DNA from: Acidimicrobiales bacterium
Lineage (GTDB): Bacteria > Actinomycetota > Acidimicrobiia > Acidimicrobiales > Aldehydirespiratoraceae
Assembly (NCBI GenBank): GCA_029263175.1
Contig: JAJCXZ010000036.1
Coordinates: 1 to 51,057, forward strand
Length of the DNA stretch: 51,057 nt
Reading direction: 5' to 3'
Program-made: the position numbers and the translations under genes
Notes under the pieces: generated by a model
What the model was told of the DNA's origin: nothing
What the model saw: only the letters and a program-made list of their open reading frames with translations
The model's database searches: none
Part shown: one piece after another, positions 25,680 through 33,164 of the stretch
Position numbering within the stretch: position 1 is the stretch's first letter
How the letters are laid out: every line of letters begins with the position of its first letter

Positions 25680-26272
25680 CGACAGCTCCCGTAGAGCCCG
25701 AGAGCCCTGACCTGATCGATGACGCCGCGAGGCAAGAGGCCGTCGACCGGGCGATCGGACCCGAAGCGCGCTCGGAGGTCGCTTGACGAGATCTCGAGGG
25801 CCGGCACATCCACCACGTCGTGAGTCCAGCCCGCTGGTGGTCGACCTCCCTGGCGGCCGCCGCGGTCAATCACGACGGTGGTGGCCAGCGAACGGACCTC
25901 AGCCGAGCGTTTCCATGTGTCGAGACCTGCTGCGGCATCAGAGCCGACCACCAGAAACAACTCGCAATCCGGACCGCTCAGGGTGGTGAGGGTGTCCGCG
26001 GTGTAGGACGCGCCGCCTCGGCGGATCTCGAGATCGGACACCTCGAGGCCGTCCACCGAATCGAACGCCGTATGCGAGAGGGCGAGCCGGGTGTCGGCCG
26101 GCGTGACGCTCGAGACCGCGGTCTTCTGCCACGGGTCGTTTGCCACGACCATCAGCACGTCGTCGAGGTTCAGACTGTGCCGGACCTCCTGGGCGATGGC
26201 GATGTGGCCATGATGGGGCGGGTCGAAGGTGCCACCAAAGACACCAATTCTACGCCTCAGCCCGTCATGCAC
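25676..26272 (-). CDS. nadD: Nicotinate-nucleotide adenylyltransferase
   Basis: NadD joins nicotinic acid mononucleotide and ATP to deamido-NAD. The 198-residue product begins with the nucleotidyl-transferase motif GVFGGTFDPPHHGH at about 10-23 and has ISSSDLRARF near the end, the ISSTxIR equivalent. The GTG at 26270-26272 is proposed as start because it sits ten codons before the motif and gives the normal family length. A longer version from an ATG 28 codons upstream would add a basic, low-complexity segment. No clear Shine-Dalgarno is seen for the GTG, so the start is uncertain. It heads the nadD-LCP-rsfS unit. Confidence 0.93.
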   Translation of the reverse strand: MHDGLRRRIGVFGGTFDPPHHGHIAIAQEVRHSLNLDDVLMVVANDPWQKTAVSSVTPADTRLALSHTAFDSVDGLEVSDLEIRRGGASYTADTLTTLSGPDCELFLVVGSDAAAGLDTWKRSAEVRSLATTVVIDRGGRQGGRPPAGWTHDVVDVPALEISSSDLRARFGSDRPVDGLLPRGVIDQVRALGLYGSCR

Positions 26273-26562
26273 GGGTGCGAGTGTAGGCGTTCTGCGAGTC
26301 GCGCTTGCTGCGGGCGATGCAGATAAGGACCGTTTGTACGCGCTTTTGCGAGTCATTTAGCGGCAAAACGACCCATTGCGTCGCACGCGTGACACACGTC
26401 ATAAAGAAAACGCGGGACAAACGCATGGATCTGTAGTTGAATGTTCACCGCTGGACCGGAGTGCGGCGCGTAATCGCTGAACGCGAGCACACGGTACCTG
26501 GTCTCCCCCGCAATACCACCTACCTGGAATTTCGCATGGGCGAGTTCCGTTGTGAGAGATGT
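26273..26562. promoter_or_regulatory. nadD / sigma-factor divergent intergenic region
   Basis: This 290-bp stretch is the longest non-coding interval of the window and separates divergent genes. It contains the most AT-rich patch nearby (26400-26410). TTGCGT at 26376-26381 lies 18 bases from CATAAA at 26400-26405 and is a candidate promoter for the sigma gene. Read from the minus strand, TTATCT around 26315 could be a -10 for nadD. These are weak matches. The sigma reading frame stays open back to about 26437, so the start could be further upstream. Confidence 0.4.
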
Positions 26563-27402
26563 ATGAGTGATTCAGTTGGTCAGTACCTGAACGAGATCGG
26601 CGCTGTTGCGCTTCTCAATGCACAGGAAGAGCGTGAGCTCAGCCAAATTATCGAAAAGGGCTTCGAAGCCCGCGCCCGCAAGGACGACGGCGAGAAGAGC
26701 CGTGAGCTCGATCGTGCGATTCGCCAGGCGGCCGCAGCCAAGGACCGGTTCATCCGAGCCAACCTTCGCCTCGTCGTGAGCGTCGCCCGCCGCTATCCGC
26801 TGCCCCCCGGCATGGAGCTGCTCGACCTCATCCAGGAAGGCAACCTCGGCCTGGAGCACGCCGTCGACAAGTTCGACTGGCGCAAGGGATTCAAGTTCTC
26901 CACCTACGCCACGTTCTGGATTCGTCAGGCGATCGGCCGTGCCCTCGACCAGAAGGCCAGCCTCGTTCGTCTCCCCGGCGATCGTTCCGCTTCACTGCGT
27001 GCGGCCCTCCGTGCCGTTTCCGGCGACGGCGACGAGCTCGACGACGAGCATGCACGTCTGCACCGCCTCACCACGCCGACCAGCCTCGACCGCACCATCG
27101 GCGACGACGACTCCAACGAGCTCGTCGACCTCCTCCCCGACGCCAACCCCGGCCCGGAGGTCGAGGTCATGGCCAAGGCTGAGGAAGAGATGGTCACCGG
27201 CCTGCTCGACATCCTCGATCCGCGGGCCAAGCATGCCGTTGAGCAGCGCTTCGGTCTCGGCGACGGTCGCAAGCGTTCCTACCGTGAGGTCGGCGAGGAT
27301 CTCGGCGTTACCGCCGAGGCCGCCCGTCGCCTCGTGAAGCGTGCAATCCACACCGTTCGTGAGCACGCCGCCACAATCGCCGACACCGTAGACGCTGCGT
27401 AA
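26563..27402 (+). CDS. Sigma-70 family RNA polymerase sigma factor (group 2-like)
   Basis: The 279-residue product has region 1.2 (residues 4-35, VGQYLNEIGAVALLNAQEE), region 2 (about 61-130) with the near-perfect core DLIQEGNLGLEHAVDKFDWRKGFKFSTYATFWIRQAIGRAL, a shortened region 3 with an acidic insert (GDGDELDDEHA, 154-164), and region 4 (210-270). Region 4.2 reads SYREVGEDLGVTAEAARRLVKRA, unlike the usual T-RERIRQIE helix. Region 2.4 is close to housekeeping sigma, so -10 recognition is probably standard. Region 1.1 is absent. ATG 26563 is preferred as it starts just before region 1.2; ATG 26536 would add nine residues with CxxC. A strong terminator follows. Confidence 0.93.
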   Translation: MSDSVGQYLNEIGAVALLNAQEERELSQIIEKGFEARARKDDGEKSRELDRAIRQAAAAKDRFIRANLRLVVSVARRYPLPPGMELLDLIQEGNLGLEHAVDKFDWRKGFKFSTYATFWIRQAIGRALDQKASLVRLPGDRSASLRAALRAVSGDGDELDDEHARLHRLTTPTSLDRTIGDDDSNELVDLLPDANPGPEVEVMAKAEEEMVTGLLDILDPRAKHAVEQRFGLGDGRKRSYREVGEDLGVTAEAARRLVKRAIHTVREHAATIADTVDAA

Positions 27403-27427
27403 CCAACGCAAGCACGACTGAACTTTC

Positions 27428-27458
27428 CCGGAGCCCTCGCCACGTGCGAGGGCTCCGG
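27428..27458 (+). terminator. Intrinsic terminator of the sigma-factor gene
   Basis: A perfect 13-bp stem (27428-27440 with 27446-27458) and 5-base loop CACGT starts 26 bases past the sigma stop. It is followed by CCGTTTTC, the same tail that follows the rpsT terminator. This is the strongest single-direction terminator in the window. Confidence 0.9.
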
Positions 27459-27471
27459 CCGTTTTCGGGCT

Positions 27472-27508
27472 CTAACGCACACTGGGGACAGACCCCAGTG
27501 TGCGTTAG
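27472..27508. repeat. 37-nt palindromic repeat, copy A
   Basis: A perfect 16-bp inverted repeat (27472-27487 with 27493-27508) surrounds the 5-base loop ACAGA; the core is GGGGACAGACCCC. It lies in the gap between the sigma terminator and the DAHP synthase GTG at 27557. Copy B at 47530-47566 has the same length, the same core in the opposite orientation and similar arms beginning CTAA. This looks like a mobile or REP-like palindrome, not a gene-specific terminator. Confidence 0.8.
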
Positions 27509-27556
27509 TCGTCGAATTCGGTTGGCACTCTTGTCCCCAGACACCAGACTTGACGA

Positions 27557-28903
27557 GTGACCTCCACTTGGACCCCCAGCTCATGGCGCAATGCCGAGGC
27601 AAAGCATCAGCCGTCCTGGCCTGATCAAGCCGAACTCGACCAGGCTCTCAAGGAGCTTGGCGACATGCCACCGCTGGTCTTTGCGGGCGAGGCGCGCAGC
27701 CTCACAGAGTCACTCGGTTCGGTCGCCAACGGCGATGCCTTCCTGCTGCAGGCCGGCGACTGCGCGGAATCGTTCGACAGCTCCGCCGATTCGATCCGCG
27801 ACAAGCTCCGCGTGATCCTCCAGATGGCGATCGTGCTCACCTACTCCGGTGGAATCCCGGTCGTGAAGGTTGGCCGGATTGCCGGCCAGTTCGCCAAGCC
27901 CCGCTCGTCGGCCACCGAGATCCAGGGTGATATCGAACTTCCGTCCTTCCTCGGACAAATCGTCAACGACGTCGGCTTCACCGAGGCCGAACGTCGCCCC
28001 GATCCCCAACGCCTCCTCACGGCGTACCACCGGGCCGCGTCCACCCTGAACCTTCTGCGTGCATTCACCCGCGGCGGTTACGCCGACCTCTCGCAGGTGT
28101 CCATCTGGAACCGCGAGTTCGTGGCCTCCTCCCCCGCCGGCGAGCGCTATACCCAGATGGCCGACGAAATCGATCGTGCGCTGACGTTCATGTCCGCGGT
28201 TGGCGTCAACTCGCACACGACCCCCGCGCTGCACGAAGTCGACTTCTACACCAGCCACGAGGCCCTGCTCCTCAACTACGAAGAGGCACTCACCCGCCAG
28301 GACTCCCTGACCGGGCGCTGGTACGACTGCTCCGCCCACATGCTCTGGATCGGCGAACGCACCCGTCAACTCGACGGCGCCCACGTCGAATTCCTCCAGG
28401 GCGTCGGCAACCCGCTCGGCTGCAAGATCGGGCCGACCGCCACTCCTGGGGAAGTCCTCGACCTGTGCGAGGCGCTCAACCCCGAACGCGTGCCGGGCCG
28501 CCTGACCCTCATCTCTCGCATGGGAGCGGAGAGGGTGCAGACTGGCTTGCCGCCACTGCTCGCTGCTGTCCGCGACGCCGGTCATCCCGTCGTCTGGGCC
28601 TGCGATCCGATGCATGGCAACACCTACACGGCTGAAGGTGGCCACAAGACCCGCCACTTCGACCAGGTACTCGAGGAGATCGGTGGCTTCTTCGCCGCTC
28701 ATCGCCAGGAAGGCACCTGGGCCGGCGGAATCCACGTCGAACTCACCGGCGACTCCGTCACCGAATGTGTCGGCGGCGGTGACGACCTCGGCGAGGATGC
28801 CCTCGACCAGGCGTACGAGACGATGTGTGACCCGCGCCTCAACGGCCGCCAGTCCACAGACCTCGCCTTCCGCGTCGCCGACATCCTCCGCGGTAAGGCC
28901 TAG
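27557..28903 (+). CDS. Class II 3-deoxy-7-phosphoheptulonate (DAHP) synthase
   Basis: This enzyme condenses erythrose 4-phosphate and PEP in the first step of the shikimate pathway. The 448-residue product belongs to the plant-like class II type used by actinomycetes: GDCAESF holds the metal-binding Cys69, VKVGRIAGQFAKPRS covers substrate-binding Arg107 and Lys114, and later SHEALLLNYEEALTR, KIGPTATP, SRMGAER and CDPMHGNT are all present. The start is GTG. No chorismate mutase domain is attached. It stands alone and is convergent with a GNAT-like gene three bases past its stop. Confidence 0.97.
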   Translation: MTSTWTPSSWRNAEAKHQPSWPDQAELDQALKELGDMPPLVFAGEARSLTESLGSVANGDAFLLQAGDCAESFDSSADSIRDKLRVILQMAIVLTYSGGIPVVKVGRIAGQFAKPRSSATEIQGDIELPSFLGQIVNDVGFTEAERRPDPQRLLTAYHRAASTLNLLRAFTRGGYADLSQVSIWNREFVASSPAGERYTQMADEIDRALTFMSAVGVNSHTTPALHEVDFYTSHEALLLNYEEALTRQDSLTGRWYDCSAHMLWIGERTRQLDGAHVEFLQGVGNPLGCKIGPTATPGEVLDLCEALNPERVPGRLTLISRMGAERVQTGLPPLLAAVRDAGHPVVWACDPMHGNTYTAEGGHKTRHFDQVLEEIGGFFAAHRQEGTWAGGIHVELTGDSVTECVGGGDDLGEDALDQAYETMCDPRLNGRQSTDLAFRVADILRGKA

Positions 28904-28906
28904 CCA

Positions 28907-29713
28907 TCAACCTCGCGACTGGGTGAACTCGACCTTGGTGTGAGATAGACGGAAGCCGTGGCGGAGAAGGTTTCGCTCTGACGCGCTTCCGGCCTCGGCT
29001 GACGTCGTGACATAGCGACAGCCGGCATCGGTCGCGAGGTTGAGACGGTGGTGGATCAACGCGGCCTGGACCCCTCGACCGCGCTCCTGGGGGAGCGTGG
29101 ACATCCCGCCGATGGTGCCGATGCCGTTACCGATCTTGAGGGTGGCGCAGCCAAGCACACTGCCGTCTGCCGCCGACCGGGCGATCATGAGGCCAGGATC
29201 GTCCACCGTCGCTGCTGCCGCGGCGTAAACATCGCTCGCTCGACGGCGCTCGACCGTTTCGTGGCCCCAACCCGCAGCTGCCGCGTCCTGCCAGGCCGCA
29301 AGACCATCGACGCCGCAGAGCTCGACCGCCACGGCCGGGTCGGGTCGGGGGACGTCGACGAGGTCGTGCACGAGTGCCGACGTGCGGCCATCCTCGGCAT
29401 ACCCCCTGCTCAGGAGCATCGTTGGCAACGACGGTCGTGTCGCCTCACACACTTCGACCGATGGCAGGACGCCGACTTCGAGTGCACGTGCCTCGAAATG
29501 GGCGAGGTCCTGGTCGGAGGGATCCCGGTCGAGGCCGAGGCCCAACGCTCGATTCACATAGAGACCCGGCCCGCACAGGACGGCGACGCCATCCACGAGA
29601 TCGAACACAGTCGTGCCCCAACTCGGATCAAGATCAGCGACGGCGTTGGCCAACTGAACGGCGTCTTCGGTCCAGATGCGCTCAATCCCGACGATGCTTT
29701 GGAGTGATGGCAC
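28907..29713 (-). CDS. GNAT-like acetyltransferase protein
   Basis: The 268-residue product ends in a GNAT domain: the acetyl-CoA loop is QERGRGVQAALIHHRL (about 218-234) and the end reads SASERNLLRHGFRLSHT. The N-terminal half has weaker similarity to a second GNAT-like fold, as in tandem GNAT proteins. Substrate unknown. The GTG at 29711-29713 is preferred since it lies after the stop of the upstream lipoprotein gene, 17 bases away, so both are probably one transcript. Confidence 0.8.
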   Translation of the reverse strand: MPSLQSIVGIERIWTEDAVQLANAVADLDPSWGTTVFDLVDGVAVLCGPGLYVNRALGLGLDRDPSDQDLAHFEARALEVGVLPSVEVCEATRPSLPTMLLSRGYAEDGRTSALVHDLVDVPRPDPAVAVELCGVDGLAAWQDAAAAGWGHETVERRRASDVYAAAAATVDDPGLMIARSAADGSVLGCATLKIGNGIGTIGGMSTLPQERGRGVQAALIHHRLNLATDAGCRYVTTSAEAGSASERNLLRHGFRLSHTKVEFTQSRG

Positions 29714-29730
29714 CCCGTCAGTATCGCCGT

Positions 29731-30270
29731 TCAGGAGTCGATCAGGCTGACGCAGGTGACCCGCTCGAACGTGCCCGTGAAGTCGGGGCATGACGTGATG
29801 TTCACGCTGCGTTGGTTGCTCTCGTGGAGCCAGGTGACGTTTCGGATCCGAACGCCCTCGGCCGAGTCGATCTCGAACGCACTCCTCTCGAAGCCGCTCT
29901 GGCCCTCCATCTGGCCATCATAGAAGGCGGCCACGGCGTCGAAGTCAGCTTCGGGATAGCTCAGCACGACCGCGATCTCTTCATCGGACTCAAAGACCGA
30001 CACCGTGCTTCCTCCGTCGAGCACGGGCAGTGTGAGCCGATCCGGAAGGTCTTGATCGCCGCCAACGCTGATGGATCCGTCTTCGGTCTCCAGCGTGAGT
30101 GTTTCGTCCGGCAGACCACTGGAGCCCAAAGAGTCCAGGGCATCCAAGTCTGATCTCGAGTCGTCGATCTGCACACCTCCGGGTCCGAAAGTGCCATCCG
30201 AGTCGCTACAACCCACCGCACCGACTGCGAACGCCGCAGCCACGATCAATGTCCGAATCGTCCACCTCAT
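29731..30270 (-). CDS. Putative secreted lipoprotein of unknown function
   Basis: The 179-residue product starts with a short basic N-terminus and a hydrophobic segment (residues 5-20, IRTLIVAAAFAVGAVGC) that ends in AVGC, an imperfect lipobox. A Ser/Asp/Gly-rich low-complexity linker follows, and then a compact domain with EEIAVVLSYPEADFDAVAAFYDGQ and two Cys near the end. I do not recognise a family. ATG 30268-30270 has GAGGAGCGAG upstream. It starts a two-gene unit with the GNAT-like gene, after a strong hairpin that closes the TldD/TldE unit. Confidence 0.65.
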   Translation of the reverse strand: MRWTIRTLIVAAAFAVGAVGCSDSDGTFGPGGVQIDDSRSDLDALDSLGSSGLPDETLTLETEDGSISVGGDQDLPDRLTLPVLDGGSTVSVFESDEEIAVVLSYPEADFDAVAAFYDGQMEGQSGFERSAFEIDSAEGVRIRNVTWLHESNQRSVNITSCPDFTGTFERVTCVSLIDS

Positions 30271-30319
30271 AGCAACTCGCTCCTCGCCTCGAAGTCCTTG
30301 TCGATGTACCACCATCAGA

Positions 30320-30356
30320 CTCGCGAGCCGTTGGCCTGTCAACGGCGGCTCGCGAG
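30320..30356 (-). terminator. Hairpin terminator after the TldE gene
   Basis: A perfect 11-bp stem (30320-30330 with 30346-30356) with a 15-base loop starts three bases after the TldE stop on the minus strand. The loop can form a small inner GTTG/CAAC stem. It likely ends the MoxR-VWA-TldD-TldE transcript and separates it from the lipoprotein gene. Confidence 0.72.
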
Positions 30357-30359
30357 CAA

Positions 30360-31697
30360 CTACAACGTGAACGTCATCTCTTCGACCAGAGCACCCGGCA
30401 AACGAAGGCTCTCGGTCGAGCGCTGCTCATACGTCGATGAATCAAGGATCGTCTCGGCCGTATCGGTGAGCCCGACGAGGCGATCGCCCAGCAGATGGAA
30501 CGCCGTGTCATCGAAGCGCAGGACCTCGATCGGGGCGACGATCTCGCCGTCCTCCACCCAAAACGTGCCGAAGCGGGTCATCCCAGTGGCACGACATGCA
30601 GAACGATCCGAAAAGTTCAGGTACCAGAGGTTGCCGATGTAGAGACCAGTGCCGAGCTGGGCGAGCACGTCGTCGGTGGGTAGCGAACCGGGCGCCATGG
30701 CGATGGCGGTGGGGAACTCGTGGTCGTCGGCGCCGTTGGTGTCGACGCCGTACTCCTGGGCCGACCGAGGCGACACGAGATGGCCGGCAAAGCGCCCACC
30801 GGCGATGAGGCTGACCGTTCCCGGGCGGGTGAATCCCGCCGCCTGGAAGTCGGGCGCCACGCCGCCGGCAATGTCTTCGGCGATGGTGACCGACGGGTGC
30901 AGCTCGGCGTCCTCGGTGATCATGCGCAGCAATGGTGTCTGTTTCGTGCGATGCGAACGAAGACTGAATCCTCCCCACGCGAGCATGTCCATGATCTCGC
31001 GCAGCGCAGCGGGACTCAGGAACGCGCGGTACCCACCAGGAGCGAGCGTGCGCGGCTCCCGGCCGAGCACTTCCAGCTCTCGACGAGACCAGGCGAGCTT
31101 GGCGGCGAGCGCGTCGGCGTCCCAGACCAACCCGGCGTAGGCGTTCTTGGTGGCCTTGTCGGCGTGAAGATGCAGCGACCAGTCGAGGTTGAACGAACCC
31201 GCGGCAAACCAGTTGCGTTGACCGAAGGAGCTGGCGAAACCGCGGAACGACTGTCCGGCGGCGTAGATCCCGACGAGATCACTGGCGCCGGCACCACTGA
31301 CGACGGCGTCAACCGCGTCGGCCGACGTCGGCGCCTCACCGTCGACTACTCGCTCGCTCGCCTCGACGCCCGTGGAGTACAGCAGGTACGGATCCTCGGG
31401 CAGGACGGCTCGCTGTTCTCGAAGATCAGACATCAGCGCCGCCACACGGTGATGATCGGTGTCGACCACCCCGGTCAACGAAACCGACCCTTCGGCGTGA
31501 CGCTGACCGTCGATCAGATCAATCGATATCGAACGCTGACTGACAGATCCCGCCTGGCGCACCGACGCGTGATTGAAGCGGACGAAGTCCGAGTCCTCGC
31601 CGGACAGATGAGCGAGCAGGACCTCGTCCCCGATGAGACGAGCGCTGGCCCAACCGACCAGATCGTCGAGGTAGCCCTGAGCGCTCTCGGCCTTCAT
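30360..31697 (-). CDS. TldD/PmbA family protein, TldE-type (non-catalytic partner)
   Basis: This 445-residue protein aligns by pattern with TldE/PmbA, the partner of the TldD metalloprotease. It shows the LAPGGYRAFLSPAALREIMDMLAW segment and GTGLYIGNLWYLNFSDRSACRATGMTRFGTFWVEDGEIV near the end. The HExxxH metal motif is absent, as expected for the TldE subunit, which shapes the chamber of the heterodimer. It overlaps tldD by four bases (ATGA), so the two are translationally coupled. In enteric bacteria the pair trims leader peptides and antitoxins. Confidence 0.93.
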   Translation of the reverse strand: MKAESAQGYLDDLVGWASARLIGDEVLLAHLSGEDSDFVRFNHASVRQAGSVSQRSISIDLIDGQRHAEGSVSLTGVVDTDHHRVAALMSDLREQRAVLPEDPYLLYSTGVEASERVVDGEAPTSADAVDAVVSGAGASDLVGIYAAGQSFRGFASSFGQRNWFAAGSFNLDWSLHLHADKATKNAYAGLVWDADALAAKLAWSRRELEVLGREPRTLAPGGYRAFLSPAALREIMDMLAWGGFSLRSHRTKQTPLLRMITEDAELHPSVTIAEDIAGGVAPDFQAAGFTRPGTVSLIAGGRFAGHLVSPRSAQEYGVDTNGADDHEFPTAIAMAPGSLPTDDVLAQLGTGLYIGNLWYLNFSDRSACRATGMTRFGTFWVEDGEIVAPIEVLRFDDTAFHLLGDRLVGLTDTAETILDSSTYEQRSTESLRLPGALVEEMTFTL

Positions 31698-33130
31698 GAC
31701 TCGCCTCCGAAGATCTCGACATTGGAAAACCGGCAGTGCGGCGCGGCGTGACCCACGCGTATCACCTGATTGGGTTCACCCTTGCCGCAGTTGCCGACGG
31801 CCATGACCGTGAAGTCGTCGGCGACGCCGCTCAGATTGCGCCAGAAAGTGGCCGAGATGCCTCGATAGTTGGGGTTTCGGACGATGTGGGTGATCTCGCC
31901 GTTCTCGATCACCCGACCGAGCTCGGCCCCGAATTGAAACTTGTTGCGGCTGTCGTCGATCGACCAGGAAACATTGGTCTCCATGAGTACACCGTGTTCG
32001 ATTCCGCCGATCAGCTCCTCCACCGTCGACTCGCCAGGTTCAACGTTCAGGTTGGCCATGCGGTCGATCGGCGCTCGATTCCAGGAGCTGGCCCGGCTGT
32101 TGGCCACACCCGCCATGCCACTCCGAGCCTGCGAGATGGTGCCGCCCATCGGCCGTTCGAGGATGCCGTCCTTGATGAGGTGGATCCGCTCGGCAGGCGT
32201 GCCGTCATCATCGAAGCCGTAGGACGCCATCTGGCCCGGCACCGTGGGGTCGAAGGTGACGTTGAGCAACTCGCTGCCGTACCGGTACGACCCGAACATA
32301 TCCTGGGTGACGAAGCTCGTGCCCGCGTAGTTGCGCTCGTCACCGAGGATCCGGTCGAGTTCGAGCGGGTGACCGATCGACTCGTGGATCTGCAGCACCA
32401 TCTGGTCTGGCGCCAAGATCAGATCCATAGTGCCGGTGGGACAGTTGGGAGCGTCGAGCAGAGCGACGGCCTCGTCGGCAATTCGGGCCGCAGCGTCACG
32501 GAAACCGTGACGGGTCAACACCTCGACACCACCCTGCCCGGCATAGTTCCCGGCGCCGAAGGTGCGGTTCTGCGTATTCGAGCCCTCGTTCGCCGTCGCC
32601 CGCAGATCGGGGAACACCTGGCGAATGTGCTGAGCGACCCGGCCGCCGCCATTGGTGAGCAGGAGTGACTGGATGTCGAAGCGGACCAAGGACGCACTGC
32701 GGTCGACGATGCGATCGTGGCCGCCGAGCGCCATGTCGGCGTCGACGAGGAGCGCTACCTGCTCGGCCAGAGACAGCGAGTCGAAGGAGTCGGTGACCGG
32801 CGTGGTGTACTCTCCGACCGTGTGCAGCAGCGGCGGCGAGTCGATGACTGTTCGCCCGGCTGTGGCCGCCGCCCACCCTCGGGCTTGCTCGACAGCAAGG
32901 GCCAGGCCCTCGACGCTCAGGTCGCTGGTGGCCGCGTAACCCGCTCCCCCGTTGACCCAAACGCTGAACATGACACCCTCGTTGTGCGCCGTGGCGCTCG
33001 GCTCAACCACCCCGTTGCGCACCTCCAGACGAGAGCCGCGTTCAACCACATGCCGGGCCGATGCATAGTCAACGTCGGACGGGAGCGCGGCGAGGAGACG
33101 ATCCTCGAGGTGGGTGTCAAGATCGGTCAT
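31694..33130 (-). CDS. tldD: TldD metallopeptidase subunit
   Basis: The 478-residue product is the catalytic TldD subunit. The zinc motif HESIGH occupies residues 249-254 and the extra Cys ligand is Cys448 in GNCGKGEPNQ. The segments DLILAPDQMVLQIHESIGH and RNPNYRGISATFWRNLSGVAD are typical. TldD/TldE cleaves unfolded peptides, matures some RiPP precursors and degrades certain antitoxins. The ATG at 33128-33130 is right for the family length; the longer in-frame start would overlap the upstream VWA gene. It overlaps tldE by ATGA and follows the VWA gene by 34 bp. Confidence 0.96.
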   Translation of the reverse strand: MTDLDTHLEDRLLAALPSDVDYASARHVVERGSRLEVRNGVVEPSATAHNEGVMFSVWVNGGAGYAATSDLSVEGLALAVEQARGWAAATAGRTVIDSPPLLHTVGEYTTPVTDSFDSLSLAEQVALLVDADMALGGHDRIVDRSASLVRFDIQSLLLTNGGGRVAQHIRQVFPDLRATANEGSNTQNRTFGAGNYAGQGGVEVLTRHGFRDAAARIADEAVALLDAPNCPTGTMDLILAPDQMVLQIHESIGHPLELDRILGDERNYAGTSFVTQDMFGSYRYGSELLNVTFDPTVPGQMASYGFDDDGTPAERIHLIKDGILERPMGGTISQARSGMAGVANSRASSWNRAPIDRMANLNVEPGESTVEELIGGIEHGVLMETNVSWSIDDSRNKFQFGAELGRVIENGEITHIVRNPNYRGISATFWRNLSGVADDFTVMAVGNCGKGEPNQVIRVGHAAPHCRFSNVEIFGGES

Positions 33131-33164
33131 GCCAGGTTCTCGCTGTCTACTGGGTCGCCCCCGG

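Noticed and set aside
26273-26356. N-terminal extension of NadD by 28 residues
   Set aside because: The extra residues are basic and low in complexity, precede the conserved start of the family and lie in the divergent promoter region; kept only as an alternative start.
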